From Pseudomonadota bacterium (GTDB lineage Bacteria; Pseudomonadota; Gammaproteobacteria; Burkholderiales; Methylophilaceae), in contig JAKPIR010000251.1 of the NCBI GenBank assembly GCA_029549705.1, forward strand, positions 1 through 8,436: DNA of 8,436 nt. Direction: 5' to 3'. Below, one piece after another: positions 1 through 6,592 of the stretch (position 1 is its first letter; every line of letters starts with the position of its first letter). Both the position numbers and the translations under genes were made by a program. The notes under the pieces were generated by a model. It worked only from the letters and a program-made list of their open reading frames with translations, was not told the DNA's origin and made no database searches.

Positions 1-350
1 TGCGTGATGCCGTCGCACATGGCAGGCACACCGCCAGCCACCTGGACGGTTGCACCGTGCTTGTGCGCTTCATCACGGATAATATCGGGGTAGTTCACAT
101 ACGGCTGATGCGCGGAAAGCATTTCGTTATACGCCGTCACAATACCAATATTTGGTGCTTTTTCTACCACCACACGCAATTTGTCATTGGAAGGCATGGC
201 TGCAAAGGCATGCGCCACATTCGCACAGCCTAGACGGTCCGCGCCTCTTTGCCGGTTTGCAATTTCATCCAGGCGTTGCAAATAAGCTGTACGGGTTGGA
301 CGACTTACTTCAATAATACGTTCGGTCACTTCTATGTGGGATTGCTTCAT
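1..350 (-). CDS. edd: 6-phosphogluconate dehydratase, N-terminal part (runs off left edge)
   Basis: Partial gene: the ATG is at 348-350 and 116 codons are present before the window edge. Edd dehydrates 6-phosphogluconate to 2-keto-3-deoxy-6-phosphogluconate in the cytoplasm, the first step of the Entner-Doudoroff route; it belongs to the IlvD/Edd [4Fe-4S] dehydratase family. Seen in the translation: VTERIIEVSRPTR near residues 8-20, NIGIVTAYNEMLSAHQPY at about 67-84, and QVAGGVPAMCDG at 103-114. Cys112 in AMCDG is a family iron-sulfur ligand. The start matches the E. coli enzyme, which also has about seven residues before the VT-RIIE segment. The Shine-Dalgarno is weak (AGGT about ten bases upstream). 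A good sigma-70-like promoter lies about 30 bases upstream. IlvD, the paralogue, is less likely because the SAHQPY and N-terminal segments follow Edd. The gene is divergent from ppsA, and the remaining roughly 490 residues lie outside the window. Confidence 0.95.
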   Translation of the reverse strand, partial: MKQSHIEVTERIIEVSRPTRTAYLQRLDEIANRQRGADRLGCANVAHAFAAMPSNDKLRVVVEKAPNIGIVTAYNEMLSAHQPYVNYPDIIRDEAHKHGATVQVAGGVPAMCDGIT

Positions 351-386
351 TTTATTTATGACCTGCAATTATTAAAAACTAATTTG

Positions 387-415
387 ATTATCCCTAATGC
401 AAGGCATAACGTCAA
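387..415 (-). promoter_or_regulatory. Sigma-70-type promoter for edd
   Basis: On the minus strand, TTGACG (410-415) is followed by a 17-base spacer and GATAAT (387-392). Five of six bases match the consensus in each hexamer, with ideal spacing. Transcription would start near 380, giving a leader of about 30 bases before the edd ATG at 350. The -10 overlaps TAATTTGATTA (380-390), which has the TAAT-N3-ATTA core of HexR-type sites. Confidence 0.65.
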
Positions 416-418
416 ACT

Positions 419-428
419 AATCATGATT
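419..428. repeat. 10-bp perfect palindrome upstream of the edd -35
   Basis: AATCATGATT is a perfect palindrome lying three bases upstream of the proposed edd -35 hexamer. The position suits an activator or operator site, but short AT-rich palindromes also occur by chance. Confidence 0.3.
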
Positions 429-476
429 TACATTAGCTAAACCACAACAAGTTTAAGTTGATTAAGGAATAACTTC

Positions 477-527
477 ATGATGATGATGTATCAATTCAAC
501 TTTAACTCGGCTATTCATGCAATATAA
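477..527 (+). CDS. Possible 16-codon small ORF or leader peptide upstream of ppsA
   Basis: Four ATG codons in a row (477-488) are followed by YQFNFNSAIHAI and a TAA at 525-527. AAGGA at 464-468 stands eight bases before the first ATG, which is a good ribosome-binding site for so short a frame. I see no convincing promoter directly upstream and no terminator or attenuator linking it to ppsA, which starts 283 bases later. The peptide resembles nothing I recognise. It may be chance in AT-rich DNA, so this is a weak candidate. Confidence 0.2.
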   Translation: MMMMYQFNFNSAIHAI

Positions 528-538
528 ACACACTTCTG

Positions 539-554
539 GCTGAAACATTTGACC
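539..554. promoter_or_regulatory. Cra/FruR-like sequence upstream of ppsA
   Basis: GCTGAAACATTTGACC matches the enterobacterial Cra consensus (GCTGAAWCGWTTCAGC) at 13 of 16 positions. Cra activates ppsA in E. coli. The match is much better in the left half than the right, it lies about 200 bases upstream of the proposed promoter, and I cannot tell whether this organism has a Cra protein. Confidence 0.2.
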
Positions 555-590
555 GGGTGTAAATTGCCTCTACTGTAAAAGTACCATCTT

Positions 591-603
591 TGCATGCCAT
601 GCA
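591..603. repeat. 13-bp inverted repeat in the edd-ppsA region
   Basis: TGCATG and CATGCA are perfect reverse complements around one central C. The arrangement is typical of a dimeric regulator site, but no regulator can be named. Confidence 0.3.
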
Positions 604-749
604 CCCTTTTGAGACAAAATTGAAAGTAAAGTGTCAGTGTTCCCATATGATTGACGCACCTACTTGCGCAGAATTTTGACTAATCATTTATGGGTATAGA
701 TTACTACGGTCTTATTGCTATTAATATGACGTGACAATAGCACGCCAGT

Positions 750-777
750 TTGGCAGAATAGAGCATAAATGTATAAA
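750..777 (+). promoter_or_regulatory. Sigma-70-type promoter for ppsA
   Basis: TTGGCA (750-755), a 16-base spacer and TATAAA (772-777) match the consensus at 10 of 12 positions. Transcription would start near 784, about 27 bases before the ATG. An overlapping alternative is GTGACA (731-736), 17 bases, CAGAAT (754-759), matching 9 of 12. An inverted repeat, GCATAA (763-768) and TTATGC (782-787), brackets the first -10 and could be an operator. Confidence 0.55.
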
Positions 778-810
778 TAAATTATGCGCCATTAAAACTA
801 GGGGAAAAAG

Positions 811-3183
811 ATGACAGTCCACGTTATTCCATTTGAAAATCTACGAAACACCGACGTTTCCTCTGTCGGCGGTAAAAACGCCTCGCTCGGTGAGATGATT
901 TCTCAGCTATCAGCCAAGGGCGTGCGTGTGCCAACGGGCTTTGCAACAACAGCCGATGCCTACCGCGAATTTTTGGCGCAAAATGAGTTAGACAAAAAGA
1001 TTAATGATTTACTTGATAAGCTCAATGCAGATGATACGCAAGCACTTGCAGTATGTGGCAAGCAGATTCGCGAATGGATCATGGCTGCACCTTTTCCACC
1101 CGCGCTGGACAAAGCCATTGCTGAAAACTATGCCATCCTGACTGCAAAATCCGGAAATGGCGCCACCTTTGCGGTGCGTTCTTCTGCCACAGCAGAGGAT
1201 TTGCCTGATGCATCCTTTGCGGGTCAACAAGAGTCGTTCCTGAACATCCAGGGCTTGGACAATATCAAGCACGCCATTCAGGAAGTATTTGCCTCTTTAT
1301 ATAACGACCGCGCCATTTCATACCGCGTACACAAGGGCTTCGTGCATGCGGATGTGGCGCTCTCTGCCGGCGTGCAGCAAATGGTGCGCAGCGATATTGG
1401 CTGTGCCGGCGTGATGTTCACTATCGATACTGAATCAGGCTTCAAGGATGTGGTGTTTATTACCTCCTCATATGGTTTGGGCGAAACCGTCGTGCAAGGG
1501 GCTGTGAATCCGGATGAGTTCTATGTACACAAGCCAACCCTAGCTCAAGGCAAGCCTTCGATTGTGCGCCGCACTATTGGCTCAAAACTTATTAAAATGG
1601 TGTTTAGCGATGCCACACGTGCGGGCAAAAGCACCCATACCGTCGATGTTGATTCAGCAGACAGCGACCGTTACTCACTCTGCGATGCGGATGTTTTAGA
1701 GTTAGCCCGCTACGCCATGACGATTGAAGCACACTACGGCTGCCCGATGGATATTGAGTGGGGCAAAAACGGCGTGGACAACAAGCTGTATATTCTGCAG
1801 GCTCGCCCTGAAACCGTGAAATCACAGGAATCTGCAAACAACGTCACAGAAACTTTCACATTAAACAAGCATAGCGAAAAGCCATTGGTGATTGGCCGTG
1901 CCGTGACACAAAAAGTGGGCGTTGGCCCAGTACGTATCGTGCTGGATCCGGCACAAATGCATGAGGTGCAGCCTGGAGATGTATTGGTCGCCGACATGAC
2001 CGACCCTAACTGGGAACCGGTGATGAAGCGCGCCAGTGCCCTGGTAACCAACCGTGGCGGCCGTACCTGCCACGCGGCGATTATTGCGCGTGAACTCGGC
2101 ATTCCAGCGATTGTGGGCGCAGTCAACGCAACGGACGTATTACGTGAAGGCGAGATTGTGACCGTTTCATGTGCTGAAGGTGAATCCGGCTTTGTTTACC
2201 ATGGCACAATTGAATTCGATGTCAGCACCCAGGTGCAATCGGCACTCGCCCCTGCGCCTTGCAAAATCATGATGAACGTCGGTAATCCCGACATGGCATT
2301 CGGCTTCGCCAAAACACCGAACGATGGCGTAGGCTTGGCGCGATTGGAGTTTGTCATCAACAACATGGTCGGCATCCACCCCAAAGCCATTTTGAACGTG
2401 GACGCCATGCCACATGCCATTCAAACCACCATCAAAAACCGTGCGCGTGGCTATTCAAGCCCGAAACAGTTCTACATTGACAAAGTGGCTGAAGGCGTAG
2501 CCACGATTGCTGCAGCCTTTTATCCGAAACCGGTGATTGTACGGACGTCTGATTTCAAATCTAACGAGTACAAAAAACTGGTGGGCGGTGAGATTTACGA
2601 GCCAGATGAAGAAAATCCAATGATCGGCTTCCGAGGCGCAGCGCGTTATATGGCCGAGGACTTTAAAGAGTGCTTTGCCATGGAATGTATGGCCATGAAA
2701 AAAGTACGTGATGAAATGGGCTTGGTCAACGTAGAGTTGATGCTCCCATTTGTACGCACGCTAGACGAAGCAAAAGCAGTCACAGAAATCATGGTAGCCA
2801 ACGGGCTTAAACGTGGCGAAAATGGTCTGCGTTTAATCATGATGTGCGAAATCCCTTCCAATGCTTTACTGGCAGAACAGTTTCTGGAATATTTCGATGG
2901 ATTTTCTATTGGTTCAAACGACCTTACCCAGCTTACACTAGGCATGGATAGAGATTCTGGTATCTTGGCAGATGGTTTTGATGAGCGTAACGACGCGGTA
3001 AAAGTGCTGCTGAAAATGGCGATTAGCACTTGTAACCGCTTAGGTAAGTACGTGGGTATTTGCGGACAGGGCCCATCCGACCATCCTGACTTTGCAGAAT
3101 GGCTGGTGGCAGAGGGGATTAAATCTATCTCGCTTAACCCGGACACCGTAGTGGCTACCTGGCAGCGACTCACCAAGAAATAA
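811..3183 (+). CDS. ppsA: Phosphoenolpyruvate synthase (pyruvate, water dikinase)
   Basis: Makes phosphoenolpyruvate, AMP and phosphate from pyruvate, ATP and water in the cytoplasm, the gluconeogenic bypass of pyruvate kinase. It has 790 residues, essentially the E. coli length (about 792). Domains in order: N-terminal ATP-grasp-like nucleotide-binding domain (VGGKNASLGEM near 19-29, VRSSATAEDLPDASFAGQQ at 122-140), swivelling phosphohistidine domain with TCHAAI (His421 is the phosphorylated residue), and C-terminal TIM-barrel pyruvate/PEP domain with RTSDFKSNEY (Arg578), the SIGSNDLTQLTLGMDRDSG signature and catalytic Cys751 in GICGQG. These residue numbers agree with the E. coli enzyme as I recall it. 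Thr419, two residues before His421, is the expected target of PpsR. The ATG is preceded by AGGGG six bases upstream. ppsR follows 27 bases after the stop, so the two are very probably one operon. Nothing is missing. Confidence 0.98.
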   Translation: MTVHVIPFENLRNTDVSSVGGKNASLGEMISQLSAKGVRVPTGFATTADAYREFLAQNELDKKINDLLDKLNADDTQALAVCGKQIREWIMAAPFPPALDKAIAENYAILTAKSGNGATFAVRSSATAEDLPDASFAGQQESFLNIQGLDNIKHAIQEVFASLYNDRAISYRVHKGFVHADVALSAGVQQMVRSDIGCAGVMFTIDTESGFKDVVFITSSYGLGETVVQGAVNPDEFYVHKPTLAQGKPSIVRRTIGSKLIKMVFSDATRAGKSTHTVDVDSADSDRYSLCDADVLELARYAMTIEAHYGCPMDIEWGKNGVDNKLYILQARPETVKSQESANNVTETFTLNKHSEKPLVIGRAVTQKVGVGPVRIVLDPAQMHEVQPGDVLVADMTDPNWEPVMKRASALVTNRGGRTCHAAIIARELGIPAIVGAVNATDVLREGEIVTVSCAEGESGFVYHGTIEFDVSTQVQSALAPAPCKIMMNVGNPDMAFGFAKTPNDGVGLARLEFVINNMVGIHPKAILNVDAMPHAIQTTIKNRARGYSSPKQFYIDKVAEGVATIAAAFYPKPVIVRTSDFKSNEYKKLVGGEIYEPDEENPMIGFRGAARYMAEDFKECFAMECMAMKKVRDEMGLVNVELMLPFVRTLDEAKAVTEIMVANGLKRGENGLRLIMMCEIPSNALLAEQFLEYFDGFSIGSNDLTQLTLGMDRDSGILADGFDERNDAVKVLLKMAISTCNRLGKYVGICGQGPSDHPDFAEWLVAEGIKSISLNPDTVVATWQRLTKK

Positions 3184-3210
3184 TGGCTATTTAATCACGG
3201 GCAATCAATC

Positions 3211-4029
3211 ATGTTAAATCGTACTGCATTCTTCATTTCAGACGGCACCGGTATTACTGCGGGCGCCTTGGGCAAGCTGCTTGAGCATTTTCCTGGCACC
3301 AATTTTACCCAGGTGCGCATGCCGTTTACTGACACGCTGGATAAAATCAAGCTGGCGCAAGATGCCATCCAGCAAGCCGCTAAAGAGAACGGTGCACGCC
3401 CGGTGGTGATTATGTCAGTGGGCAATATGGAATTGCGCAATGCCATCAAAAAATCCAATGCCTATTTTATCGATCTGTTCAACACATTTATCGACCCCTT
3501 AGGCGTAGAGCTTCATCAAAAGCCGCTCACCGGGGCCGGCATTGCGCATAGCGTCATGGGAAGCAAATACAACGACCGTATGGATGCCGTTAACTTTACC
3601 CTGAATCATGATGACGGCATGACGAATACCGGCCTGGAAGAAGCGCAAGTGATTTTAATCGGCGTTTCTCGTTGCGGAAAGACTCCTACCAGCGTTTACC
3701 TTGCAATGCAGTTTGGCATCAAGGCGGCTAACTATCCCTTGATTCCAGAAGATTTTGAACGCGGCACCCTGCCAGCTGTGCTGCATAAACATACCGACAA
3801 GATTTTTGGCCTCACCATCAAGCCAGAGCGTCTGCATGCCGTGCGTAACGAGCGCAGAAATGGTAGTTTTTATGCTTCACTTGAGAACTGCAAAAAAGAA
3901 ATTGCCACGGCAGAAGGCTTGATGCGTAATGCCGGCATCACCTGGGCAGATTCCACCAGTCGCTCTGTTGAAGAATTGTCAGCGATTATTATGGAAAAAA
4001 TACAGCATCCCGCAAAAGAGGCCGCATAA
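3211..4029 (+). CDS. ppsR: PEP synthase regulatory protein (bifunctional Ser/Thr kinase and phosphorylase, DUF299 family)
   Basis: Inactivates PEP synthase by ADP-dependent phosphorylation of the threonine beside the catalytic histidine, and reactivates it by phosphate-dependent dephosphorylation, yielding pyrophosphate. It has 272 residues, normal for the family. Visible features are the N-terminal FFISDGTGITA (7-17), typical of the family, and the P-loop-like GVSRCGKT at 151-158 followed by PTSVYLAMQFG. The C-terminal region (DSTSRSVEELSAIIMEKI) is also family-like. Alternative family members act on pyruvate phosphate dikinase; the neighbouring ppsA makes PEP synthase the partner here. The ribosome-binding site is poor (only ACGGG about ten bases upstream), so translation may be coupled to ppsA, whose stop lies 27 bases before. 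The start fits the family N-terminus well. The gene is convergent with ppa. Confidence 0.96.
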   Translation: MLNRTAFFISDGTGITAGALGKLLEHFPGTNFTQVRMPFTDTLDKIKLAQDAIQQAAKENGARPVVIMSVGNMELRNAIKKSNAYFIDLFNTFIDPLGVELHQKPLTGAGIAHSVMGSKYNDRMDAVNFTLNHDDGMTNTGLEEAQVILIGVSRCGKTPTSVYLAMQFGIKAANYPLIPEDFERGTLPAVLHKHTDKIFGLTIKPERLHAVRNERRNGSFYASLENCKKEIATAEGLMRNAGITWADSTSRSVEELSAIIMEKIQHPAKEAA

Positions 4030-4031
4030 AG

Positions 4032-4055
4032 GTTAATATTTATTAACACGTTAAT
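4032..4055. repeat. Alternating GTTAAT/ATTAAC repeats just after ppsR
   Basis: GTTAAT (4032-4037), ATTAAC (4042-4047) and GTTAAT (4050-4055) form two overlapping inverted repeats that share the middle arm. The stems are AT-only apart from one G-C pair and no T-run follows, so they make poor terminators. They begin three bases after the ppsR stop codon. Role unknown. Confidence 0.3.
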
Positions 4056-4094
4056 AGCTCTGAAGAAAGTAGCATTTTAGCCACATGGAGCTAT
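4054..4094 (-). terminator. Nested hairpin downstream of ppa, possible transcript end
   Basis: ATAGCTC (4054-4060) and GAGCTAT (4088-4094) are perfect 7-bp reverse complements. Between them, GTAGC (4069-4073) and GCCAC (4080-4084) can pair with one G-U wobble only in the minus-strand RNA, the ppa transcript. No T-run follows, so this is at best a weak or factor-dependent terminator in the convergent ppsR/ppa gap. No classical terminator is visible for either gene. Confidence 0.25.
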
Positions 4095-4175
4095 GTAAAC
4101 TTACCGAACTAACCTATCACCACGGTATTGCAAGGCCTAGAAATAATTGCGTCATTTTGGTATCAGCAAACCCAA

Positions 4176-4724
4176 TTAAAAAGCTGGTTTTACTTTTGCA
4201 CTATTGTAATTTTCGACACCAGAGAGAATCTCTTTCTTAGCATCATCAATATCGCCCCAACCATTAATTTTTACCCATTTGCTTTCGTCCAGGTCTTTGT
4301 AATGCTCAAAAAAGTGGGCGATCATGTCCAGACGCCAGGCAGAAATGTCTCTATGGCAGTGCAGATGTCCATATAAGCCGCATACCTTATCGACCGGCAC
4401 GGCTAATACCTTTGCATCGAGGCCTGACTCATCTTCCATTAGCAACACTCCCAATGGGCGACAACGAACCACCACCCCTGGAATCAACGGCACTGGCGTA
4501 ATCACCAACACATCTACTGGATCACCATCATCCGCCAGCGTATGCGGCACATAGCCATAATTAGTGGGATATTGCATTGCGGTCCCCATAAAGCGGTCGA
4601 CAAATATTGCGCCACTTTCTTTATCTACCTCATACTTTACAGGGTCGCCTTGCATGGGGATTTCAATAATCACATTAAAATCGTTGGGGACATCTGTTCC
4701 TGTTGAAACTTGATTTAATGACAT
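4176..4724 (-). CDS. ppa: Inorganic pyrophosphatase (family I)
   Basis: Hydrolyses pyrophosphate to phosphate in the cytoplasm with Mg2+, pulling nucleic-acid, protein and nucleotide-sugar synthesis forward. With the ATG at 4724 the protein has 182 residues, the normal bacterial length (E. coli about 176). The signature DGDPVD at 66-71 gives metal ligands Asp66, Asp68 and Asp71; Asp103, Lys30, Arg44, Tyr56 and Lys143 correspond to other known active-site residues. YEVDKESGAIFVDRF and IAHFFEHYKDL are strongly family-like. A TTG three codons upstream (4733) could extend the frame, but it lies one base after the AGGA Shine-Dalgarno, whereas the ATG stands ten bases away and MSLNQV resembles the E. 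coli start. It lies downstream of the purC remnant and has a consensus -10 of its own at 4759-4764. Confidence 0.97.
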   Translation of the reverse strand: MSLNQVSTGTDVPNDFNVIIEIPMQGDPVKYEVDKESGAIFVDRFMGTAMQYPTNYGYVPHTLADDGDPVDVLVITPVPLIPGVVVRCRPLGVLLMEDESGLDAKVLAVPVDKVCGLYGHLHCHRDISAWRLDMIAHFFEHYKDLDESKWVKINGWGDIDDAKKEILSGVENYNSAKVKPAF

Positions 4725-4758
4725 GCTAAGCAAATCCTATTGATGAGATTAAGTGCTT

Positions 4759-4764
4759 ATTATA
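4759..4764 (-). promoter_or_regulatory. Consensus -10 for ppa
   Basis: Minus-strand TATAAT lies 34 bases upstream of the ppa ATG, predicting a leader of about 27 bases. It sits in the near-palindrome CTTATTATAAG. No recognisable -35 lies 16-18 bases upstream, so it may need an activator or be accidental in this AT-rich gap. Confidence 0.4.
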
Positions 4765-4820
4765 AGTGAAAATTTAGTTTAGAATTTAGTGATTTTTCAG
4801 ATTTTTACAGCCTTTATTGG

Positions 4821-5048
4821 CTATAAAATAGTCACGATTGCAAAACCAAGTAACGTTAAAGCAGAACGTGTAAATTTAGCAAACTGCATCAGGGTAACAC
4901 CTGTAGGCAAAATCACATCAAATGCTGAGAGCCTATCAGTACTCACCAGCAGCATGGTATTTTCATCTATATCATAAATATCCCGTCCTTTGCCTTGGTG
5001 AATGAGCTTTAGGCTCTTGATTGTTGTTGTTAACAAAGGTGTGCTCAT
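4821..5048 (-). pseudogene. purC: Truncated purC remnant (SAICAR synthase N-terminus)
   Basis: The 75-codon frame begins like a betaproteobacterial SAICAR synthase: MSTPLLTTTIKSL, then GKGRDIY, LLVSTDRLSAFDVILPT up to about residue 49 (4902-5048). The nucleotide-binding GK-RD-Y motif and the TDRLSAFD motif are recognisable. The full enzyme has about 240-300 residues; here similarity stops after DVILPT. A 26-residue tail (GVTLMQFAKF..., ending in hydrophobic LTLLGFAIVTIL) leads to a TAG at 4821-4823. Most of the substrate and ATP site is missing, so it cannot make SAICAR, and a working purC must exist elsewhere unless the organism obtains purines. No good Shine-Dalgarno is visible, but a TATAAT lies about 36 bases upstream. 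Its place after pyk matches the pgk-pyk-fba-purC order I recall from many betaproteobacteria, so a deletion scar is likely. Confidence 0.75.
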
Positions 5049-5083
5049 GGAGTTGCTGCTTCTGTTGGATAAATCAAAATACC

Positions 5084-5089
5084 ATTATA
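5084..5089 (-). promoter_or_regulatory. Consensus -10 upstream of the purC remnant
   Basis: Minus-strand TATAAT, with only a 3-of-6 -35 (TGCACG) at 17-base spacing. It lies in the 81-base pyk/purC-remnant gap and would transcribe the remnant and possibly ppa. Confidence 0.35.
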
Positions 5090-5129
5090 AATTGCGCACA
5101 CAGTCTCGTGCATGTTTTTAGCTTACCCA

Positions 5130-6569
5130 TTAACTAATTGGCCTGCGCTCTCCAACTTTAATGATTTTGAGCGTATTTGTTCCGCCTGGACTGCCAATTG
5201 GTTCGCCGAATGTAAGCATTACTAGCTCTCCTATACTGACCACTTTCTGTTGCAGCAACACCTGTTCCATTTCATGCAAAATTTCCTCTTTATTTTTACC
5301 GGTTTGCTCAATCGGAAATGGAAACACATTTCGGTGTAAAGTAAGTTTACGCCTTGCTACTTTGTTGGGTGATAACGCGTAGATTGGCACGCTACTATCA
5401 GCCCGTGATAGCCATTGCGCTGCATTGCCAGATTGTGTCAGCGCAGCAATTGCTTTAACTTCTAAATGCTGAGCTGTGAATATGGCCGCCGCTGCGATAG
5501 CCTCGTCCGTATATTGCAAACGATTCACGGCACGCTGCTCTAATTGGTACCCTCCGTATTCTTTTTCTGCCTCCATACACACGCGATGCACGGCCTGCAC
5601 GGTTTCTAATGGATACTGTCCGCTCGCAGTTTCGGCTGACAGCATCACCGCATCCGTGCCATCCAGCACCGCATTAGCGACATCCGAAACTTCTGCACGT
5701 GTCGGAATAGGGCTGCTGATCATTGACTCCATCATTTGCGTTGCCGTAATCACCAATTTGTTTTGCGCGCGCGCCATGCGTATCATGCGTTTTTGCAGGC
5801 CAGGCACAGCAGCGTCGCCAACCTCAACCCCCAAGTCGCCGCGCGCCACCATGATGGCATCGGAGGCTTCAATAATCGCCTCCAAGTCTTCAATCGCTTC
5901 GGCGCGTTCAATTTTGGCAATGATGCTCGCCTTTCCGCCTGCCTTTCTAACCAGAGTACGCGCCAGCTCAACGTCTAATGCCGATTTAGGAAATGAAATC
6001 GCTACATAGTCCGCCTCAAGCGCCACAGCCGTTTTAATGTCTGCGCGGTCTTTTTTTGTCAGCGCATCTGCCGCCAGACCGCCGCCTTGTAAATTAATGC
6101 CTTTGTTGTTGGACAGCACGCCGCCGGTAAGCACGACACAGTGAATCTGGTTGCCTTTGACACGGTCAATTGACATGGTAATGCGGCCATCATCCAGCAG
6201 CAGCGCATTCCCAACGCTAACTTCCTGCGGTAAGTTTTTATAATCCAGACCGACTTTAAATTGGTCACCAAGCTCGCAATCCGCGTCCAGCACGAACAGA
6301 TCACCCATTTTGAGCGTGATTTTACCCAACTCGAACTTGCCGATGCGAATTTTTGGACCTTGCAGGTCACACAGTACGCCAATCGGGCGGTTCAGTGTTG
6401 TAGCGATCCGCCGCACAATTTCCGCGCGTTTGATATGGTCTTCCGCTGTTCCATGCGAAAAGTTTAACCGTACAACATTCACTCCCGCTGTAATCAGCCG
6501 TGCAATCATCTCTTCGCTGCTTGATGCCGGACCCAGGGTTGCTACAATTTTTGTTTTTCGTAGTATCAA
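5130..6569 (-). CDS. pyk: Pyruvate kinase
   Basis: Converts phosphoenolpyruvate and ADP to pyruvate and ATP in the cytoplasm, the last glycolytic step, opposed by PpsA across the window. It has 479 residues, close to E. coli PykA (480). Order: barrel start TKIVATLGPAS (6-16) and NVVRLNFSHG (31-40), lid domain about 70-170, barrel resumed with signature IIAKIERAEAIED (216-228; Lys219 catalytic, Glu221 metal), ARGDLGVEV (242-250), TATQMMESM (275-283), then the C-terminal domain from about 345. Glu99 appears to occupy the position linked to K+ dependence in other pyruvate kinases; this rests on hand alignment. The start is TTG at 6567-6569: AAGG lies seven bases upstream, and an in-frame TAA three codons further upstream (6579-6581) excludes extension. 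A terminator lies between pgk and pyk. The symbol pykA is possible, but I use the neutral form. Confidence 0.97.
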   Translation of the reverse strand: MILRKTKIVATLGPASSSEEMIARLITAGVNVVRLNFSHGTAEDHIKRAEIVRRIATTLNRPIGVLCDLQGPKIRIGKFELGKITLKMGDLFVLDADCELGDQFKVGLDYKNLPQEVSVGNALLLDDGRITMSIDRVKGNQIHCVVLTGGVLSNNKGINLQGGGLAADALTKKDRADIKTAVALEADYVAISFPKSALDVELARTLVRKAGGKASIIAKIERAEAIEDLEAIIEASDAIMVARGDLGVEVGDAAVPGLQKRMIRMARAQNKLVITATQMMESMISSPIPTRAEVSDVANAVLDGTDAVMLSAETASGQYPLETVQAVHRVCMEAEKEYGGYQLEQRAVNRLQYTDEAIAAAAIFTAQHLEVKAIAALTQSGNAAQWLSRADSSVPIYALSPNKVARRKLTLHRNVFPFPIEQTGKNKEEILHEMEQVLLQQKVVSIGELVMLTFGEPIGSPGGTNTLKIIKVGERRPIS

Positions 6570-6592
6570 TGTCTTACCTTAATTTTTCTAAA

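Larger units (their letters stand above)
351..810. other. Divergent regulatory region between edd and ppsA
   Basis: These 460 bases hold no convincing protein gene. They are AT-rich and carry leftward promoter elements for edd (387-415), rightward promoter elements for ppsA (750-777), a 10-bp palindrome (419-428), a 13-bp near-palindrome (591-603), a Cra-like sequence (539-554), an inverted repeat around the ppsA -10 (763-787) and a possible tiny ORF (477-527). The length is large for two housekeeping promoters, so multi-input regulation of the edd/ppsA pair is plausible. That is an inference from spacing and palindromes, not something shown. Confidence 0.7.

Noticed and set aside
249..440. 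63-codon plus-strand frame across the edd start
   Set aside because: It is the reverse of edd coding sequence plus edd promoter DNA; no recognisable protein.
549..576. TTGACC-N16-TACTGT as a ppsA promoter
   Set aside because: The -10 matches only three of six bases and it is over 230 bases from the ATG; better candidates lie closer.
676..702. TTGACT followed by TAGATT as a ppsA promoter
   Set aside because: The spacer is only 15 bases and the -10 is poor; the 750-777 pair is a better match and better placed.
751..765. Sigma-54-like TGGCA...GC element upstream of ppsA
   Set aside because: The GG and GC pairs are nine bases apart instead of ten, and the -12 side does not match TTGC.
1734..2126. 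130-codon minus-strand frame inside ppsA
   Set aside because: Opposite-strand shadow of a strongly conserved gene; composition follows the ppsA codons and there is no family resemblance.
4310..4400. Unusual stretch GLYGHLHCHRDISAWRLD in Ppa, suspected of being a pair of compensating frameshifts
   Set aside because: It aligns without gaps to the E. coli protein (YDHIKDVNDLPELL region), with conserved Tyr, His and Asp in register; the segment is simply variable in the family.
4809..4822. AGCC/GGCT hairpin at the end of the purC remnant as a terminator
   Set aside because: The stem is only four pairs and no T-run follows on either strand.
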